A DNA stretch of 64,000 bases from Huaxiibacter chinensis (GCF_022171985.1 NZ_JAJVHF010000010.1:51942-115941), one strand, 5' to 3'. Shown: positions 17,991 to 28,635, counted from the stretch's first letter. The notes: generated by a model from the letters alone, not told the origin. Numbers and translations: made by a program.

Positions 17991-19670
17991 ATGATAGCCC
18001 GACACCCTTTTGCGATATTTATATCGACAGCCGCAGGCATGTCTTTGATGCTGCCTGCGCATGCCGCTGAGCCTGATAATCAATTTATTATTCAACAACA
18101 ACGCCAGCGCGCCATTGAGCAACAGCTGACCCCACCGGTGCCAGACGTGCGCCTTTCTGAGCCGTCTTCCGGCTCCGGGCGCATTGATTTTCCTGCTGAA
18201 ACACCCTGCTTTCCCCTTCAACGCGTTGAGTTAAGCGGCCAGGACGCCCTGCCCCATTGGCTTCCCTTGCAGCGGATTGCACAGCAGGCTGAAGGACGCT
18301 GCCTGGGTGGCAAAGGGATTAACCTGCTGATGAGCACCCTGCAAAACCGCATTGTCGATCACGGCTGGGTGACGACCCGCGTCCTGGCCCCCTCCCAGGA
18401 TTTGAAAAGCGGCACGCTGAAACTCACGATTTTGCCCGGCACGCTGCGCCACGTCATGCTGACGAAAGAGAGCGACGACTATATCCAGCTTTACAGCGCT
18501 TTTCCGGCACATGAGGGCAATCTGCTGGACCTGCGGGATATTGAACAGGGGCTGGAAAATTTACAGCGGCTGCCCACGGTGGAAGCCAGCATGGAAATTG
18601 TACCCGGGGAAAAGCCTGGCGAGAGCGATGTGGTGATTACCCGTAAACAGCGCAAGATGTGGCGTCTTGGCCTGTCGCTGGATGATGCCGGTACCGAAAC
18701 AACCGGCCGTTATCAGGGCGGCGTCACCTTCTCGCTGGATAATCCCTTCTCTCTGAGCGATCTGCTCTATTTTTCTGCCAGCCACGACCTGAATGACAAA
18801 AATGGCAAAGGCAGCAAAAACTACACCGCCCATTACTCCGTGCCGTTTGGCTACTGGATGCTGGGCATGACCGGCAGTGATTACGACTATCACCAGACCG
18901 TGGCAGGGCTGAACGGGGATTACCGCTACAGCGGCAAGAGCAAGAATCTCAGCATTCAGTTAAGTCGCGTACTGCACCGCAGCGGCACGCAAAAAACCGC
19001 CTTCACCTACGATGTGCTGGCGCGCGAAACACGTAACTATATCGACGACACCGAAGTAGGTGTGCAGCGACGTCAAACCGCAGCCTGGCGCGTGGGCCTG
19101 CAGCATACGCACTACATTGGTCAGGCCACGCTGGACGCGGGCGTTAGCTATCAGCGCGGTACCCGCTGGTTTGGCGCGCAACCGGCCCCGGAGGAATATA
19201 CCGGCTATGCGACCGCGCTCAGCAAAATCACCCAGCTGAATGCACAACTCGATCTGCCGTTTGAGATTGGCACGCAAAACTTCCGCTACAACGTGCAGTA
19301 CCTTCGCCAGATCAGCAATACCCCTTTGACCCCTCAGGATCAGTTTGCCATTGGCAACCGCTGGACCGTGCGCGGTTTTGATGGCGAGCGCACCCTGAAT
19401 GCCAGCCATGGCTGGTTCGTGCGGAACGATATCGCGTGGCGTACCCCGCTGCCGAATCAGGAGCTTTACCTGGGCGCCGACTACGGCGAAGTGGGTGGCT
19501 ACAGTTCCGACTATCTGATAGGCAAGCACCTGGCGGGCGGCGTGGTGGGCCTGCGCGGAAGCGCCTTCAACACCGCATACGACCTGTTCGCCGGTACGCC
19601 GTTCTCTAAACCAGACGGATTTGAGACCAGTTCTCTGACCCTGGGCTTTAACCTGAACTGGAGCTGGTAA
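17991..19670 (+). CDS. TpsB outer membrane transporter (ShlB/FhaC/HecB family)
   Basis: This 559-residue protein is the pore of a two-partner secretion system. It has a signal peptide ending PAHA (residues 22-25), an N-terminal plug helix region ([12 protein letters not shown]), two POTRA-type domains (about 55-210, for example [20 protein letters not shown] with its paired Cys), then a 16-stranded barrel. The conserved loop motif VRGF is at residues 460-463, and the protein ends FNLNWSW with a terminal aromatic. TpsB proteins bind the TpsA N-terminal domain in the periplasm and thread it across the outer membrane. The stop overlaps the start of the acyltransferase gene by 1 base, so the three genes are coupled. 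Assignment is strong. Confidence 0.94.
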   Translation: MIARHPFAIFISTAAGMSLMLPAHAAEPDNQFIIQQQRQRAIEQQLTPPVPDVRLSEPSSGSGRIDFPAETPCFPLQRVELSGQDALPHWLPLQRIAQQAEGRCLGGKGINLLMSTLQNRIVDHGWVTTRVLAPSQDLKSGTLKLTILPGTLRHVMLTKESDDYIQLYSAFPAHEGNLLDLRDIEQGLENLQRLPTVEASMEIVPGEKPGESDVVITRKQRKMWRLGLSLDDAGTETTGRYQGGVTFSLDNPFSLSDLLYFSASHDLNDKNGKGSKNYTAHYSVPFGYWMLGMTGSDYDYHQTVAGLNGDYRYSGKSKNLSIQLSRVLHRSGTQKTAFTYDVLARETRNYIDDTEVGVQRRQTAAWRVGLQHTHYIGQATLDAGVSYQRGTRWFGAQPAPEEYTGYATALSKITQLNAQLDLPFEIGTQNFRYNVQYLRQISNTPLTPQDQFAIGNRWTVRGFDGERTLNASHGWFVRNDIAWRTPLPNQELYLGADYGEVGGYSSDYLIGKHLAGGVVGLRGSAFNTAYDLFAGTPFSKPDGFETSSLTLGFNLNWSW

Positions 19671-20218
19671 TGCGCGTGGGAAACTGGGATATCAAGGCCC
19701 CGCTGATCCTTGGCGGCGACGAGAGCGAAGCGGAAATTCTGGGGGCCACGGTCTGGCTCTGGATGCACTCCCCGCTGCATCGCGATGCACCACTTCACGC
19801 CCTGCCGACGCTGCTGCTGCCCATTATCAAATGCCAGCAGTACGTTCTGGTGTCAGAAAACAGCCGTCCGGTCTTTTTCCTGAGCTGGGCGTGGCTTAAC
19901 GACGCCGCAGAAGCGCGCTTTCTGACCCGGCCGTCCATTGAGATGAAAGAGGAAGACTGGACCTGCGGCGATCGCATGTGGTTGTGCGACTGGATTGCCC
20001 CCTTCGGCCATACGGCCGCGATGAGTACGCTGATTCGCCAGGATATCTTCCCCGACCAGTGCTGGCGTGCCCTCCACCACCGGGGCGCTGAACGCGGCAA
20101 GCGTGTCGTCAATTTCCACGGCAAACACGTCAGCCGAAATGAAGCACATGCATGGCAACTGAAACACCCGCTCGCCGTCAACCTTCCGGAAGCGCTGAAA
20201 GGAACGCACCATGAATAA
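19670..20218 (+). CDS. HlyC/RtxC-type toxin-activating lysine acyltransferase
   Basis: This 182-residue protein aligns along its length with HlyC: ILGATVWLWMHSPLHRD matches the HlyC ILG..SWLW.SSPLHR block, and DWTCGDRMWLCDWIAPFG matches DWTSGDRKWFIDWIAPFG. The catalytic His and Asp of the family are at H37 and D107, and the neighbouring Ser at S34. HlyC-type enzymes take acyl chains from acyl-ACP and attach them to internal lysines of RTX toxins in the cytosol. Here the gene overlaps tpsB by 1 bp and tpsA by 8 bp, and no RTX toxin is in the window, so the likely substrate is the hemagglutinin. To my knowledge HlyC-like genes have been noted in some CDI loci (sometimes called cdiC). The enzyme class is confident; the substrate is inferred. 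Confidence 0.9.
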   Translation: MRVGNWDIKAPLILGGDESEAEILGATVWLWMHSPLHRDAPLHALPTLLLPIIKCQQYVLVSENSRPVFFLSWAWLNDAAEARFLTRPSIEMKEEDWTCGDRMWLCDWIAPFGHTAAMSTLIRQDIFPDQCWRALHHRGAERGKRVVNFHGKHVSRNEAHAWQLKHPLAVNLPEALKGTHHE

Positions 20219-23200
20219 GAACCTGTATCGAATTGTCTTCAACAAAGCGCGCGGCATGCTGATGGTGGTCGCCGATATTGCCCGTTCAGGCCGCGCCGGT
20301 TCGTCTCGTTCTTCCGGCATCGGTCATACCCACAGCCGCCTTATTGGTAAAATCAGCGCCCTGAGCTTCAGCCTGTGGCTGGCGACCGGCGTGATACAGA
20401 CCGCGCAGGCGAACATTGTCGCTGATGCCGGCGCGCCTAAAAATCAGCAGCCGACGGTGCTGAAAAGCGCCAACGGCACGCCGCAGGTCAATATTCAGAC
20501 GCCGTCCGGCGCGGGAGTTTCGCGCAATAATTACACCCAGTTCGACGTGGACAATAAAGGGGTCATTCTTAATAACTCCGCTAAGAATGTGCAAACGCAT
20601 CTCGGCGGGATGGTTGCGGGAAATCCGTGGCTTGCCAGAGGGGAAGCCAAAGTTATCCTGAACGAAGTGAGCTCCCGCGATCCCAGCAAGCTGAACGGCA
20701 TGATCGAAGTGGGCGGGAAAAAGGCGCAGGTGGTGATCGCCAACCCGGCGGGTATTACCTGTAGCGGCTGCGGCTTTATTAACGCTAACCGCGCCACGCT
20801 CACGACCGGACAGGCGCAGATGAAAGACGGCCAGCTGACCGGCTATAAAGTCGATCGCGGCGAAGTGGTGGTAGACGGTGCCGGAATGGATACGTCCGGC
20901 GCGGACTACACCGATATCATCGCCCGTTCCGTAAAGGTCAACGCGGGCCTGTGGGCCAGGGATCTTAAGGTCACCACCGGCCAGAATACGGTCGATGCGG
21001 CGCATGAACAGATCGCCAAAGAGGGAGAAGATGCCACCACACGTCCTCAGCTTGCTGTGGATGTTTCCAGCCTTGGCGGCATGTACGCGGGTAAAATTCG
21101 CATGGTGGGCACCGAGCAAGGCGTCGGCGTGCGAAACGCCGGAGCGATCGGGGCTCAGGCGGGCAACGTCACGATTTCGGCCGACGGACGCATTGAAAAC
21201 AGCGGCACGGTGCGCGCCAGTGAAAATGTCCACCTGCAGACCGCTGGCGCGATGAACCATAGCGGGGCGATCACTGCGGGTCAAAATGTGCAGGTTAGCG
21301 CCGCCACCCTGACAAGCGACAAAAACAGCGTGCTGGCGGCCGGGGTAAAAAATGATGGAAAATTCGCCGATGCAGGGGATTTGCAGCTCACGACCCGTGG
21401 GCAGTTAAACGCTCACGGCCAGACGCTGGCCGCCGGGGATCTTGATCTCAACGGCCAGGGTGTTGATCTGAGCGACAGTCAGACGCAGGGCAAAACGGTC
21501 ACCCTGGAGGCCGGTGCTGGCTCTCTCTCCACCGCCAACGCACGGGTGAGCGCCACCACGCTGAACGCGCGCACCGGACAACAGCTCAATAACAACGGTG
21601 GGGCGCTGAACGCGGACGCCCTTTCCCTGCAGGCGAACACCCTGTCGAATCAGAAAGGGTCGATTATTCAGACCGGCAATACGGCGCTGACGGTGGATCT
21701 GCCGGGGGCGATTGATAATCAGCAGGGGCAAATTGCGGCGACCCACGGCGTGCAGCTAAAAGCCGATTCGCTGAATAACGATCGGGGCCAGGTCCTGGCC
21801 CTTGAGGGCAGTAACCGCCTGCAGGCGAACGCGATAACAAATAGCCAGGGGCTGATTTCATCCGCTGCGGGTGACGGGGATATCCAGAGCACTCAGGCGA
21901 TCAATAATGCCAAAGGCCGTATTGAAGCAGCGAAAACGCAGCGCATCACCGCTGGCGGTATGGATAACCAGCAAGGGGTGATCCTGGCCGACGGCGCAAC
22001 GCTGGCCCTGAATGACGGCGCGCTTAACAACCAGTCCGGCTCGGTGCTTTCTCATGGCACGCTGACTCTCGACAGCGCTTCGCTTAATAACCAGAAGGGT
22101 TTCCTGGCAAGCACGGGGGCGCTTACCCTCAACAGCGGCGATGTGGATAACCGCAGCGGTCAATTGGGTTCTGAGGGGGCCCTTAACGCCAGCGTCGACA
22201 CGCTGTTAAACCAGGGCGGCGCGCTAAAATCTGCCGGGCCTATGACTCTGAACGGCGGCCTGCTGGATAACACCGACGGGGTGACCTTCTCCGGTAAAAG
22301 TCTGAGCATTCACGGCGACACCCTGAACAACAGCCGTGGACAACTGGTGGCTGGCGACAGCCTGGCGCTCTCACCGGTGAATCAGATCAACAACCAGGCG
22401 GGCCTGATGCAGGGCGACGGCATCGCCGTGACCACCGAACAGCTCATCAACACCTCCGGTACGCTGAACAGTCTGGGGGCGCTTCGCCTCTCAGCCGACA
22501 CCGTCGACAATCAGGCGGGCACGCTCGCGGCCATAGCGGACGCCGACCTGGCGGCGCGGGACATGGATAACCGCGAGGGCGGCCGCATCATTGGCGCGTC
22601 CACCACCGCGCTGCATACCGATTCTTTGCAAAACAGCGGCGGTCAGATTCAGTCCGTCGGCGATCTGCTGCTCGACAGCGCCCAGGGCGTCGTGAATAAC
22701 GTCTCCGGGCTTATCCGCGGCGGCCAGGCGGTGACGCTGAATGCCGTGGCGTTCGTGAACCAGAATACGCTCGGTGAGAACCAGGGGCTGGAAGGCCAGC
22801 GCGTCGCGATGACCACCCTTTCACTGGATAATCAGAACGGCAGTCTGCTCGCCAGTGATGCCCTTACGCTGCATAACAGCGGCACGCTGAACAATAGCGG
22901 CGGTGCGCTGGCCTCTTCGGGTCTGCTGGAGATTGACGGCGCCGGCCTGAATGTCATCAACCAGAACGGGACGCTCAAGGCCGGCGAAAAGCTGCATGTC
23001 AATGCGGACAGGCTCGACGGCAGCGGTCAGATTTTATCTCTGGGCGATATGGATCTGCACAGCGCGCAAAGCCTGATCAACAGCGGGGCCATGATCGCCA
23101 ACGGTGATTTCACCCTTTCCACCCCGGCAGACATCACCAACAGCGGTAAACTGCTGGCCGGGTCCGCACTCGCCGTGCAGAGCGCTAATCTGACCAACGT

Positions 23201-26200
23201 GGCAAGCGGCGAAATTAACGCCGGAAGCAATACGCTGAACACCACCGGCACACTGCTGAACACCGGCCTGATTGACGGAATTCGCACCCGCATCAATGCC
23301 GGTACGCTAAACAACGTCGGCACCGGGCGCATTTACGGTGACGCGGTGGGCATTAACGCGATGACGTTTAACAACCTGGAAGAAAACGGCACCGCCGCCA
23401 CGGTCGCCGGACGCGAACGGGTGGACCTGGGCGTTCAGACGCTGAACAACGTCGGGCATGGGCTGATCTCCAGCGCGGGCGATATGCTGATTGGCGGCGC
23501 GCTTGACGACAACGGCAGCGCCACCGGTCGCGCCGGGGCGATCAACAACCACAGCTCGACGATTGAATCGGCTGGCAATATGGCCATCAACGCCGCGCAA
23601 ATCAACAATATCAACGATCGTTTCTCGACTGAAATTGTCACCGTTTCACAAGATCCGTTGACCGAATACCAGCATTCCGGTTCAACCAATCGCTGGAAAG
23701 CAGGCGATGAAGGCGTCTGGGTTGACGGTAACTCCTCCGATGGCCTGCGTAACCTGAGTACGCCGGAGCTGCCCGGCGGCGGACATGACGATTTTAACCA
23801 GTACAACTACACGCGTACGGTTGAAGAGACGCGCATCAAAGAGAGCGATCCGGCGAAGATCCTCGCCGGCGGTAACCTGAGCATCTCGGGTGACAGGCTG
23901 TTCAATGACAAGAGTCAGATCGTGGCGGGCGGCACGCTCTCCACAGAGGCGATGGGGACAGTACTGAACGAGGATGTACCCGGCGAACGTCACACTACCG
24001 ACGTGGGCACCGTGACGCATTACTATCGAATTCGCCACAAAGGAGACGATGAACAGGGAAGGAGGACCACGGCCTACACGCCGCCTACCGCGATCCAGAG
24101 TATCGCCCTGAAGCCAGGCCAGCTGGTGAGTCACGGCAGCGTGGAGGGCAGTAATCTGAGCATCAGCCCGCGGGTCGTGCAGGGAACGGACGTCACCATC
24201 GGCCAGTCATCCGGCGTGACGGCGCCGTGGCAGCAAACCGTGGACCCCAACCAGCCGGTAACGCCGCCTGCCGGTCAACAGTTTGAAGTGACGCCAACGG
24301 ACGGTGCGATTCGCATTATCGGGCCCAATACGACCCTGCCCGATAACAGCCTGTTTACGGTGAACCCGTCGGCGGACGTGCCGTATCTGGTGGAAACCGA
24401 TCCCCGCTTTACCAATGAACGGCAGTGGCTCGGCAGCGACTACATGCAAAAAGCCTTCACTGAGGATGGCGATAACACCCTCAAACGTCTGGGCGATGGC
24501 TATTACGAGCAACGTCTGGTGCGTGAGCAGGTGATCGGGATTACCGGTCAGCGTTATCTTGACGGCTACAGCAACGACGAAGATCAGTTTAAATCGCTGA
24601 TGGACAAAGGCATCACCTTCGGCAAGCAGTACAACCTGAAGCTCGGCGTGGCGCTCACGCCGGAACAGATGGCGCTGCTGACGGGCGATATCGTCTGGCT
24701 GGTGAATACTCGAGTGAAAATGCAGGACGGCTCAACGCAGTCGGTGCTCGTCCCGCAGGTGTACGCCAAAGTGAAAGCGGGAGACATTGATGGGTCCGGC
24801 GCACTGATCGCCGGGAATAACGTGTCGATGAAGCTCAACGGCGATCTGTTCAATACCGGCACCATCGCCGGTCGTCGGGTGTTGCAGCTGGATGCGAATA
24901 ACATCACCAACCAGACGGGTATTATCCAGGGGGCAGATGTCCGCCTGAACGCGAAAAATGATATCAATAACATCGGCGGCGCCCTCGTCGGCAACGAGAG
25001 CCTGCTGGCGAACGCCGGACGCGATATCAACGTCACCAGTACGGTCACCCACGCAGAAAGCGTCAACGGGGAAAATAGCTTTAGCCGGACCACGATCGAC
25101 AGCGTCTCGGGCATCTACGTTCAGGGTACCGATGGCAAACTGGCGCTGCAGTCCGGTCGTGACATCACCCTCACCGGGGCGCAGGTCATTGCCAGCGGGG
25201 AAAACGGTAAAGCGCAACTGGTGGCCGGACGGGATGTGAATCTCAACACCGTCACCACTGCACAAGGCGATAACCTGATCTGGGATGCGGACAACACGCT
25301 CAAACAAAGCCGCCAGGATCAGATGGGCAGCACCGTCAGCGGGACGGGCAGCGTCACCTTAGCCGCAGGACATGATATCCAGGCGCGCGGCGCGCAGATG
25401 AACTCCGACGGGGCGCTGACGCTGGGGGCCAATCATGATGTCAATATTGAAGGGGTACTGAACGAAAGCCAGCTCGACGAACGTCATAAGGTGGTCGGCG
25501 GCAACGGCTGGCTGTCGAAAACCACCCGCACCACGCGCGATACGGTAGACAGGCAAACCGTTCAGGGCAGTGAACTGAGTGCCGGTTCAGTGAAAATTGT
25601 CGCTGGCAATGACCTGACCGTGGCGGGCAGTAGCGTCGTGGGCACGGGCAACGTGGCGCTGAAAGCAGGAAACGATCTGACGCTCACCAGCATGGGCGGG
25701 CGCAACGACGAATCGCACCTCAAACAGGAGAAAAAGTCTGGCCTGCTCAGTTCCGGCGGCATTGGCTTTACCGTGGGGTCCCGGAATGAAACCACCGAGC
25801 GGGCCAGTCAGGCGCTCGCCGGGCAAGGCGCCCTGGTGGGCAGCCTTCAGGGAGATGCGCTGCTGATGGCCGGCAATGATTACCGCCAAACCGGCAGCAC
25901 CGTCTCCTCACCTAATGGCAATGTGGGCATTCAGGGGAAAAACGTCACGATTGACGCAGCTGAAAACACCTACGCTTCACAGTATAAGCACACCGTTGAG
26001 CAGAAAGGCTTTACCCTGGCGGTGAACGTCCCGGTGGTGCAGGCTCTGCAAAGCGCGCTTAACGCCACGCAAAAGGTAGGCCAGAGCAACGACGATCGTA
26101 TCAACATGCTGGCCACCGCGAACGCCGCGTGGGACAGCGCGCGCGCAGCAAGCGCCATGATGAATACGGCGCAAGGCTTGATGGCGAACGGCGCGCAGGC

Positions 26201-28235
26201 GGTTGCCCAGAACGTCAGCGTCTCTTTAACCTATGGTCAAAGCCGACAAACCAACAGTGAAACCACCGAGAGCACCAGCGCGCTCGCCAGCAAAGTTAAC
26301 GCCGGTAAGCAGGCGGTGGTGGTCGCAACGGGCGGCGAGCGCTCAGACATCAATATCATCGGCTCTGACGTTAGCGGAAAACAAGGCACCACGCTGTTTG
26401 CCGATAACGACGTCAATATCGTTGCCGCCGAGCAGCAGCGTCACGAGCGCAGCGATAACCACTCCAGCGGCTGGAACGCGGGTGTGGCGGTGAGCTACGG
26501 CCAGGGCGGTGCTTCCTTTGGCGTGACCGCTGGCGCGAACACGGGCAAAGGATATGGCAACGGCGATGAGGTCTCCTGGCGTAACAGCCATGTCGGCGAC
26601 ATGGACAGCCAGACCCGCATCACCAGCGGCGGGACCACTACGCTCCGTGGCGGCCAGCTTTTAGGCCAGGGGGTTGATATCACCGCCGACAATCTGAACA
26701 TCGAAAGCCTGCAGGACACCATGAAGTATAAAGGCAAGCAGATGAATGTTGGCGGACAGGTCACCGTGGGCTTTGGTTTTGCCGCGTCGGGAAATTATGG
26801 CCAGTCTAAGGTCGATGCCGACTACGCCTCCGTACAGGAGCAGTCCGGCGTATTTGCCGGTGCTGATGGCTATCATATTAACGTGAAAGACCATACTGAT
26901 TTGAAGGGCGGGCTTATCACCTCCAGCGAAAGCGCGGAACAGGCGGGCAACAACCAGTTCAGCACAGGCACGCTAAGCTGGCGCGATCTGAATAACCATT
27001 CGGATTACGAAGGCAACGGGTTTGGTATTGGCGGCTCCATGAGCATGAACACCGACATGGGGCTGGGGGACAACGCCACGCCGCAGAGCAGTAAAACCGT
27101 CACCGATAACGATGGAAACACCCACCTTGCCACCGGCTACGCCTCGCTGGATAAAAACGTGACCTTTGGACTGGGCCATGACAGCGGCAGCGATAGCTCA
27201 ACCACGCGCAGCGGGATCAACACCGGTAATATCACCCTCACCCGTCCTGACGCGCAGCAGCAGGCAATCGAAGGGGTGAAGACGGATATCACCACGGAAA
27301 CCGCGGCCGCGCATTCGGGCCGCCTGGACAACAACTTTGATAAAGACGAGGTGTTCAAAGAGCTCAATCTTCAGGTGCAGGTGACGCGCGATTTCAAACA
27401 GAATGCCAATCGTCAGATTGATACGTTGCTGGATGACAAACAGGCGAAAGCGCGGGCGGCACTGAAGCAAGCGATCGATTCCGGGGATAAGGCCAAACGT
27501 GAAGAGGCGCTGGCGGAAGTCTATAAGTTGCAATATCAGCGTCGATTCTTGCAAACGCTGGTCGGCGTCGTCGCGGGATCGCCGGATGCCGCCGTTACGC
27601 AAGGCACGCTGGCGCTGGCTGCCACCAAACTGCGTGAAGAGACCATTAAAAACTCGCTTATTTTTGATGGTATCAAAGATTCCCAAACCTCTTACAGCAA
27701 CGTCTCCGGCGACAGCAACGGCTTGTACGACGGGATTAAAGCAGGCGGAGTCAGGGTCGGACTGGATGTGATTTGCGGCGGAAATAATGAGCGTTGCTAC
27801 ACCGTGGATGATGCCGGAAAAGTGCTTAAACGCGACGAAAACGGCATGGTTATCTATAAAGGAACCGACATATACCCAACCATTGATGATTTCCTGAAAA
27901 AAAGCCCGGATGCTGCAAGCCTGTATGGGCCTACCGGCGGTTTCCAGGGGACCGGTGGATTACTGGTGCCGTTCGGAGAGTATAAACCGGGTACCTTCTG
28001 GGGGGATATTGGCGACACCATCGTTGAATCCTACGCGGGGACGCACGATTATATCGGCGGACAGCTGCCGGGCTTCTATGACAGTGAAGGGAATACCTCC
28101 CGCAACCGCGGACCGTTCACCGAAGCGGCAGCAAATACCTGGACCGTCGTCGCCATTCCGCTGGCCACACCGTTTGCAATGAGCGAAATGGTATCGCCTG
28201 AATTACTCGACTTTATCTTTACTACGTCCAAATAA
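20211..28235 (+). CDS. TpsA filamentous hemagglutinin/CdiA-like exoprotein
   Basis: This 2,674-residue protein has an extended signal peptide (ESPR start MNKNLYRIVFNKARG, cleavage near residue 67), then the TPS secretion domain with NPAGITCSGCGF at 178-189. Short filamentous repeats rich in LNN/NxxG run from about 340 to 1130. A non-repeat segment follows at about 1138-1520, then hemagglutinin-type repeats to about 2330. The C-terminal region (about 2376-2674) holds a helical, charged segment and then a domain with a Cys pair C2522/C2529 (CGGNNERC) and FAMSEMVSPELLDF near the end. No VENN motif is visible, so the toxin-exchange design of CdiA is not evident. It is secreted through the upstream TpsB. 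Adhesin, hemolysin or contact toxin all remain possible. Confidence 0.92.
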   Translation: MNKNLYRIVFNKARGMLMVVADIARSGRAGSSRSSGIGHTHSRLIGKISALSFSLWLATGVIQTAQANIVADAGAPKNQQPTVLKSANGTPQVNIQTPSGAGVSRNNYTQFDVDNKGVILNNSAKNVQTHLGGMVAGNPWLARGEAKVILNEVSSRDPSKLNGMIEVGGKKAQVVIANPAGITCSGCGFINANRATLTTGQAQMKDGQLTGYKVDRGEVVVDGAGMDTSGADYTDIIARSVKVNAGLWARDLKVTTGQNTVDAAHEQIAKEGEDATTRPQLAVDVSSLGGMYAGKIRMVGTEQGVGVRNAGAIGAQAGNVTISADGRIENSGTVRASENVHLQTAGAMNHSGAITAGQNVQVSAATLTSDKNSVLAAGVKNDGKFADAGDLQLTTRGQLNAHGQTLAAGDLDLNGQGVDLSDSQTQGKTVTLEAGAGSLSTANARVSATTLNARTGQQLNNNGGALNADALSLQANTLSNQKGSIIQTGNTALTVDLPGAIDNQQGQIAATHGVQLKADSLNNDRGQVLALEGSNRLQANAITNSQGLISSAAGDGDIQSTQAINNAKGRIEAAKTQRITAGGMDNQQGVILADGATLALNDGALNNQSGSVLSHGTLTLDSASLNNQKGFLASTGALTLNSGDVDNRSGQLGSEGALNASVDTLLNQGGALKSAGPMTLNGGLLDNTDGVTFSGKSLSIHGDTLNNSRGQLVAGDSLALSPVNQINNQAGLMQGDGIAVTTEQLINTSGTLNSLGALRLSADTVDNQAGTLAAIADADLAARDMDNREGGRIIGASTTALHTDSLQNSGGQIQSVGDLLLDSAQGVVNNVSGLIRGGQAVTLNAVAFVNQNTLGENQGLEGQRVAMTTLSLDNQNGSLLASDALTLHNSGTLNNSGGALASSGLLEIDGAGLNVINQNGTLKAGEKLHVNADRLDGSGQILSLGDMDLHSAQSLINSGAMIANGDFTLSTPADITNSGKLLAGSALAVQSANLTNVASGEINAGSNTLNTTGTLLNTGLIDGIRTRINAGTLNNVGTGRIYGDAVGINAMTFNNLEENGTAATVAGRERVDLGVQTLNNVGHGLISSAGDMLIGGALDDNGSATGRAGAINNHSSTIESAGNMAINAAQINNINDRFSTEIVTVSQDPLTEYQHSGSTNRWKAGDEGVWVDGNSSDGLRNLSTPELPGGGHDDFNQYNYTRTVEETRIKESDPAKILAGGNLSISGDRLFNDKSQIVAGGTLSTEAMGTVLNEDVPGERHTTDVGTVTHYYRIRHKGDDEQGRRTTAYTPPTAIQSIALKPGQLVSHGSVEGSNLSISPRVVQGTDVTIGQSSGVTAPWQQTVDPNQPVTPPAGQQFEVTPTDGAIRIIGPNTTLPDNSLFTVNPSADVPYLVETDPRFTNERQWLGSDYMQKAFTEDGDNTLKRLGDGYYEQRLVREQVIGITGQRYLDGYSNDEDQFKSLMDKGITFGKQYNLKLGVALTPEQMALLTGDIVWLVNTRVKMQDGSTQSVLVPQVYAKVKAGDIDGSGALIAGNNVSMKLNGDLFNTGTIAGRRVLQLDANNITNQTGIIQGADVRLNAKNDINNIGGALVGNESLLANAGRDINVTSTVTHAESVNGENSFSRTTIDSVSGIYVQGTDGKLALQSGRDITLTGAQVIASGENGKAQLVAGRDVNLNTVTTAQGDNLIWDADNTLKQSRQDQMGSTVSGTGSVTLAAGHDIQARGAQMNSDGALTLGANHDVNIEGVLNESQLDERHKVVGGNGWLSKTTRTTRDTVDRQTVQGSELSAGSVKIVAGNDLTVAGSSVVGTGNVALKAGNDLTLTSMGGRNDESHLKQEKKSGLLSSGGIGFTVGSRNETTERASQALAGQGALVGSLQGDALLMAGNDYRQTGSTVSSPNGNVGIQGKNVTIDAAENTYASQYKHTVEQKGFTLAVNVPVVQALQSALNATQKVGQSNDDRINMLATANAAWDSARAASAMMNTAQGLMANGAQAVAQNVSVSLTYGQSRQTNSETTESTSALASKVNAGKQAVVVATGGERSDINIIGSDVSGKQGTTLFADNDVNIVAAEQQRHERSDNHSSGWNAGVAVSYGQGGASFGVTAGANTGKGYGNGDEVSWRNSHVGDMDSQTRITSGGTTTLRGGQLLGQGVDITADNLNIESLQDTMKYKGKQMNVGGQVTVGFGFAASGNYGQSKVDADYASVQEQSGVFAGADGYHINVKDHTDLKGGLITSSESAEQAGNNQFSTGTLSWRDLNNHSDYEGNGFGIGGSMSMNTDMGLGDNATPQSSKTVTDNDGNTHLATGYASLDKNVTFGLGHDSGSDSSTTRSGINTGNITLTRPDAQQQAIEGVKTDITTETAAAHSGRLDNNFDKDEVFKELNLQVQVTRDFKQNANRQIDTLLDDKQAKARAALKQAIDSGDKAKREEALAEVYKLQYQRRFLQTLVGVVAGSPDAAVTQGTLALAATKLREETIKNSLIFDGIKDSQTSYSNVSGDSNGLYDGIKAGGVRVGLDVICGGNNERCYTVDDAGKVLKRDENGMVIYKGTDIYPTIDDFLKKSPDAASLYGPTGGFQGTGGLLVPFGEYKPGTFWGDIGDTIVESYAGTHDYIGGQLPGFYDSEGNTSRNRGPFTEAAANTWTVVAIPLATPFAMSEMVSPELLDFIFTTSK

Positions 28236-28244
28236 GGCAAAAAT

Positions 28245-28607
28245 ATGACGTTACGAAAAAGCATGGTTCTTCTTTGTGCGCTGAATTTAACGGGCTGCGT
28301 AGTAGCAGATATGGATTCAACAAACTATGAATTCGTCCCCTATGTGCAGACGATTCAAAAAGAGGGGCAGTTTGGGCAGACCAATACGGCGCAGCGTAAA
28401 CAGGATCTCTATCAGTGCGGGCTGGATAAAAATATCGATCCAGACCATCAGCCCTTTAATCGTAACCAGCTGGTGGGCGGTGAAAGTATGGCGCAACACG
28501 ACAAACGGATCGCCCATCTTGAAAGCTGTATGAAAAGTAAAGGCTATGTGCTGCTGGATTTCAGCCAGTGCGGTCCGCTTAAAGCCCCCACGGGCATGTG
28601 TAACTGA
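28245..28607 (+). CDS. Small lipoprotein linked to the hemagglutinin
   Basis: This 120-residue protein has a lipobox LTGC near residue 18 after a short hydrophobic stretch, so it should be a lipid-anchored envelope protein. The mature part contains four further Cys (in LYQCGLD, LESCMKS, SQCGPLK and the terminal GMCN), suggesting two disulfides, and is otherwise charged. It starts 9 bp after tpsA and is the last gene before a hairpin, so it is co-transcribed. Position after a TpsA gene raises the idea of an immunity or accessory protein, but nothing in the sequence proves that. I do not recognise a named family. Confidence 0.75.
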   Translation: MTLRKSMVLLCALNLTGCVVADMDSTNYEFVPYVQTIQKEGQFGQTNTAQRKQDLYQCGLDKNIDPDHQPFNRNQLVGGESMAQHDKRIAHLESCMKSKGYVLLDFSQCGPLKAPTGMCN

Positions 28608-28635
28608 CGCTAAATACCCTATTTTACGTTAATCT

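Noticed and set aside
19670..20218. Assigning the HlyC-like enzyme to the giant adhesin at the start of the window
   Set aside because: The adhesin has no RTX repeats or visible acylation-type region and its operon is complete and separate; the overlap with tpsB and tpsA points to the hemagglutinin instead.
27340..28235. Calling the TpsA C-terminus a specific CDI nuclease toxin
   Set aside because: No VENN motif and no nuclease motif that I can recognise; naming an activity would be a guess.
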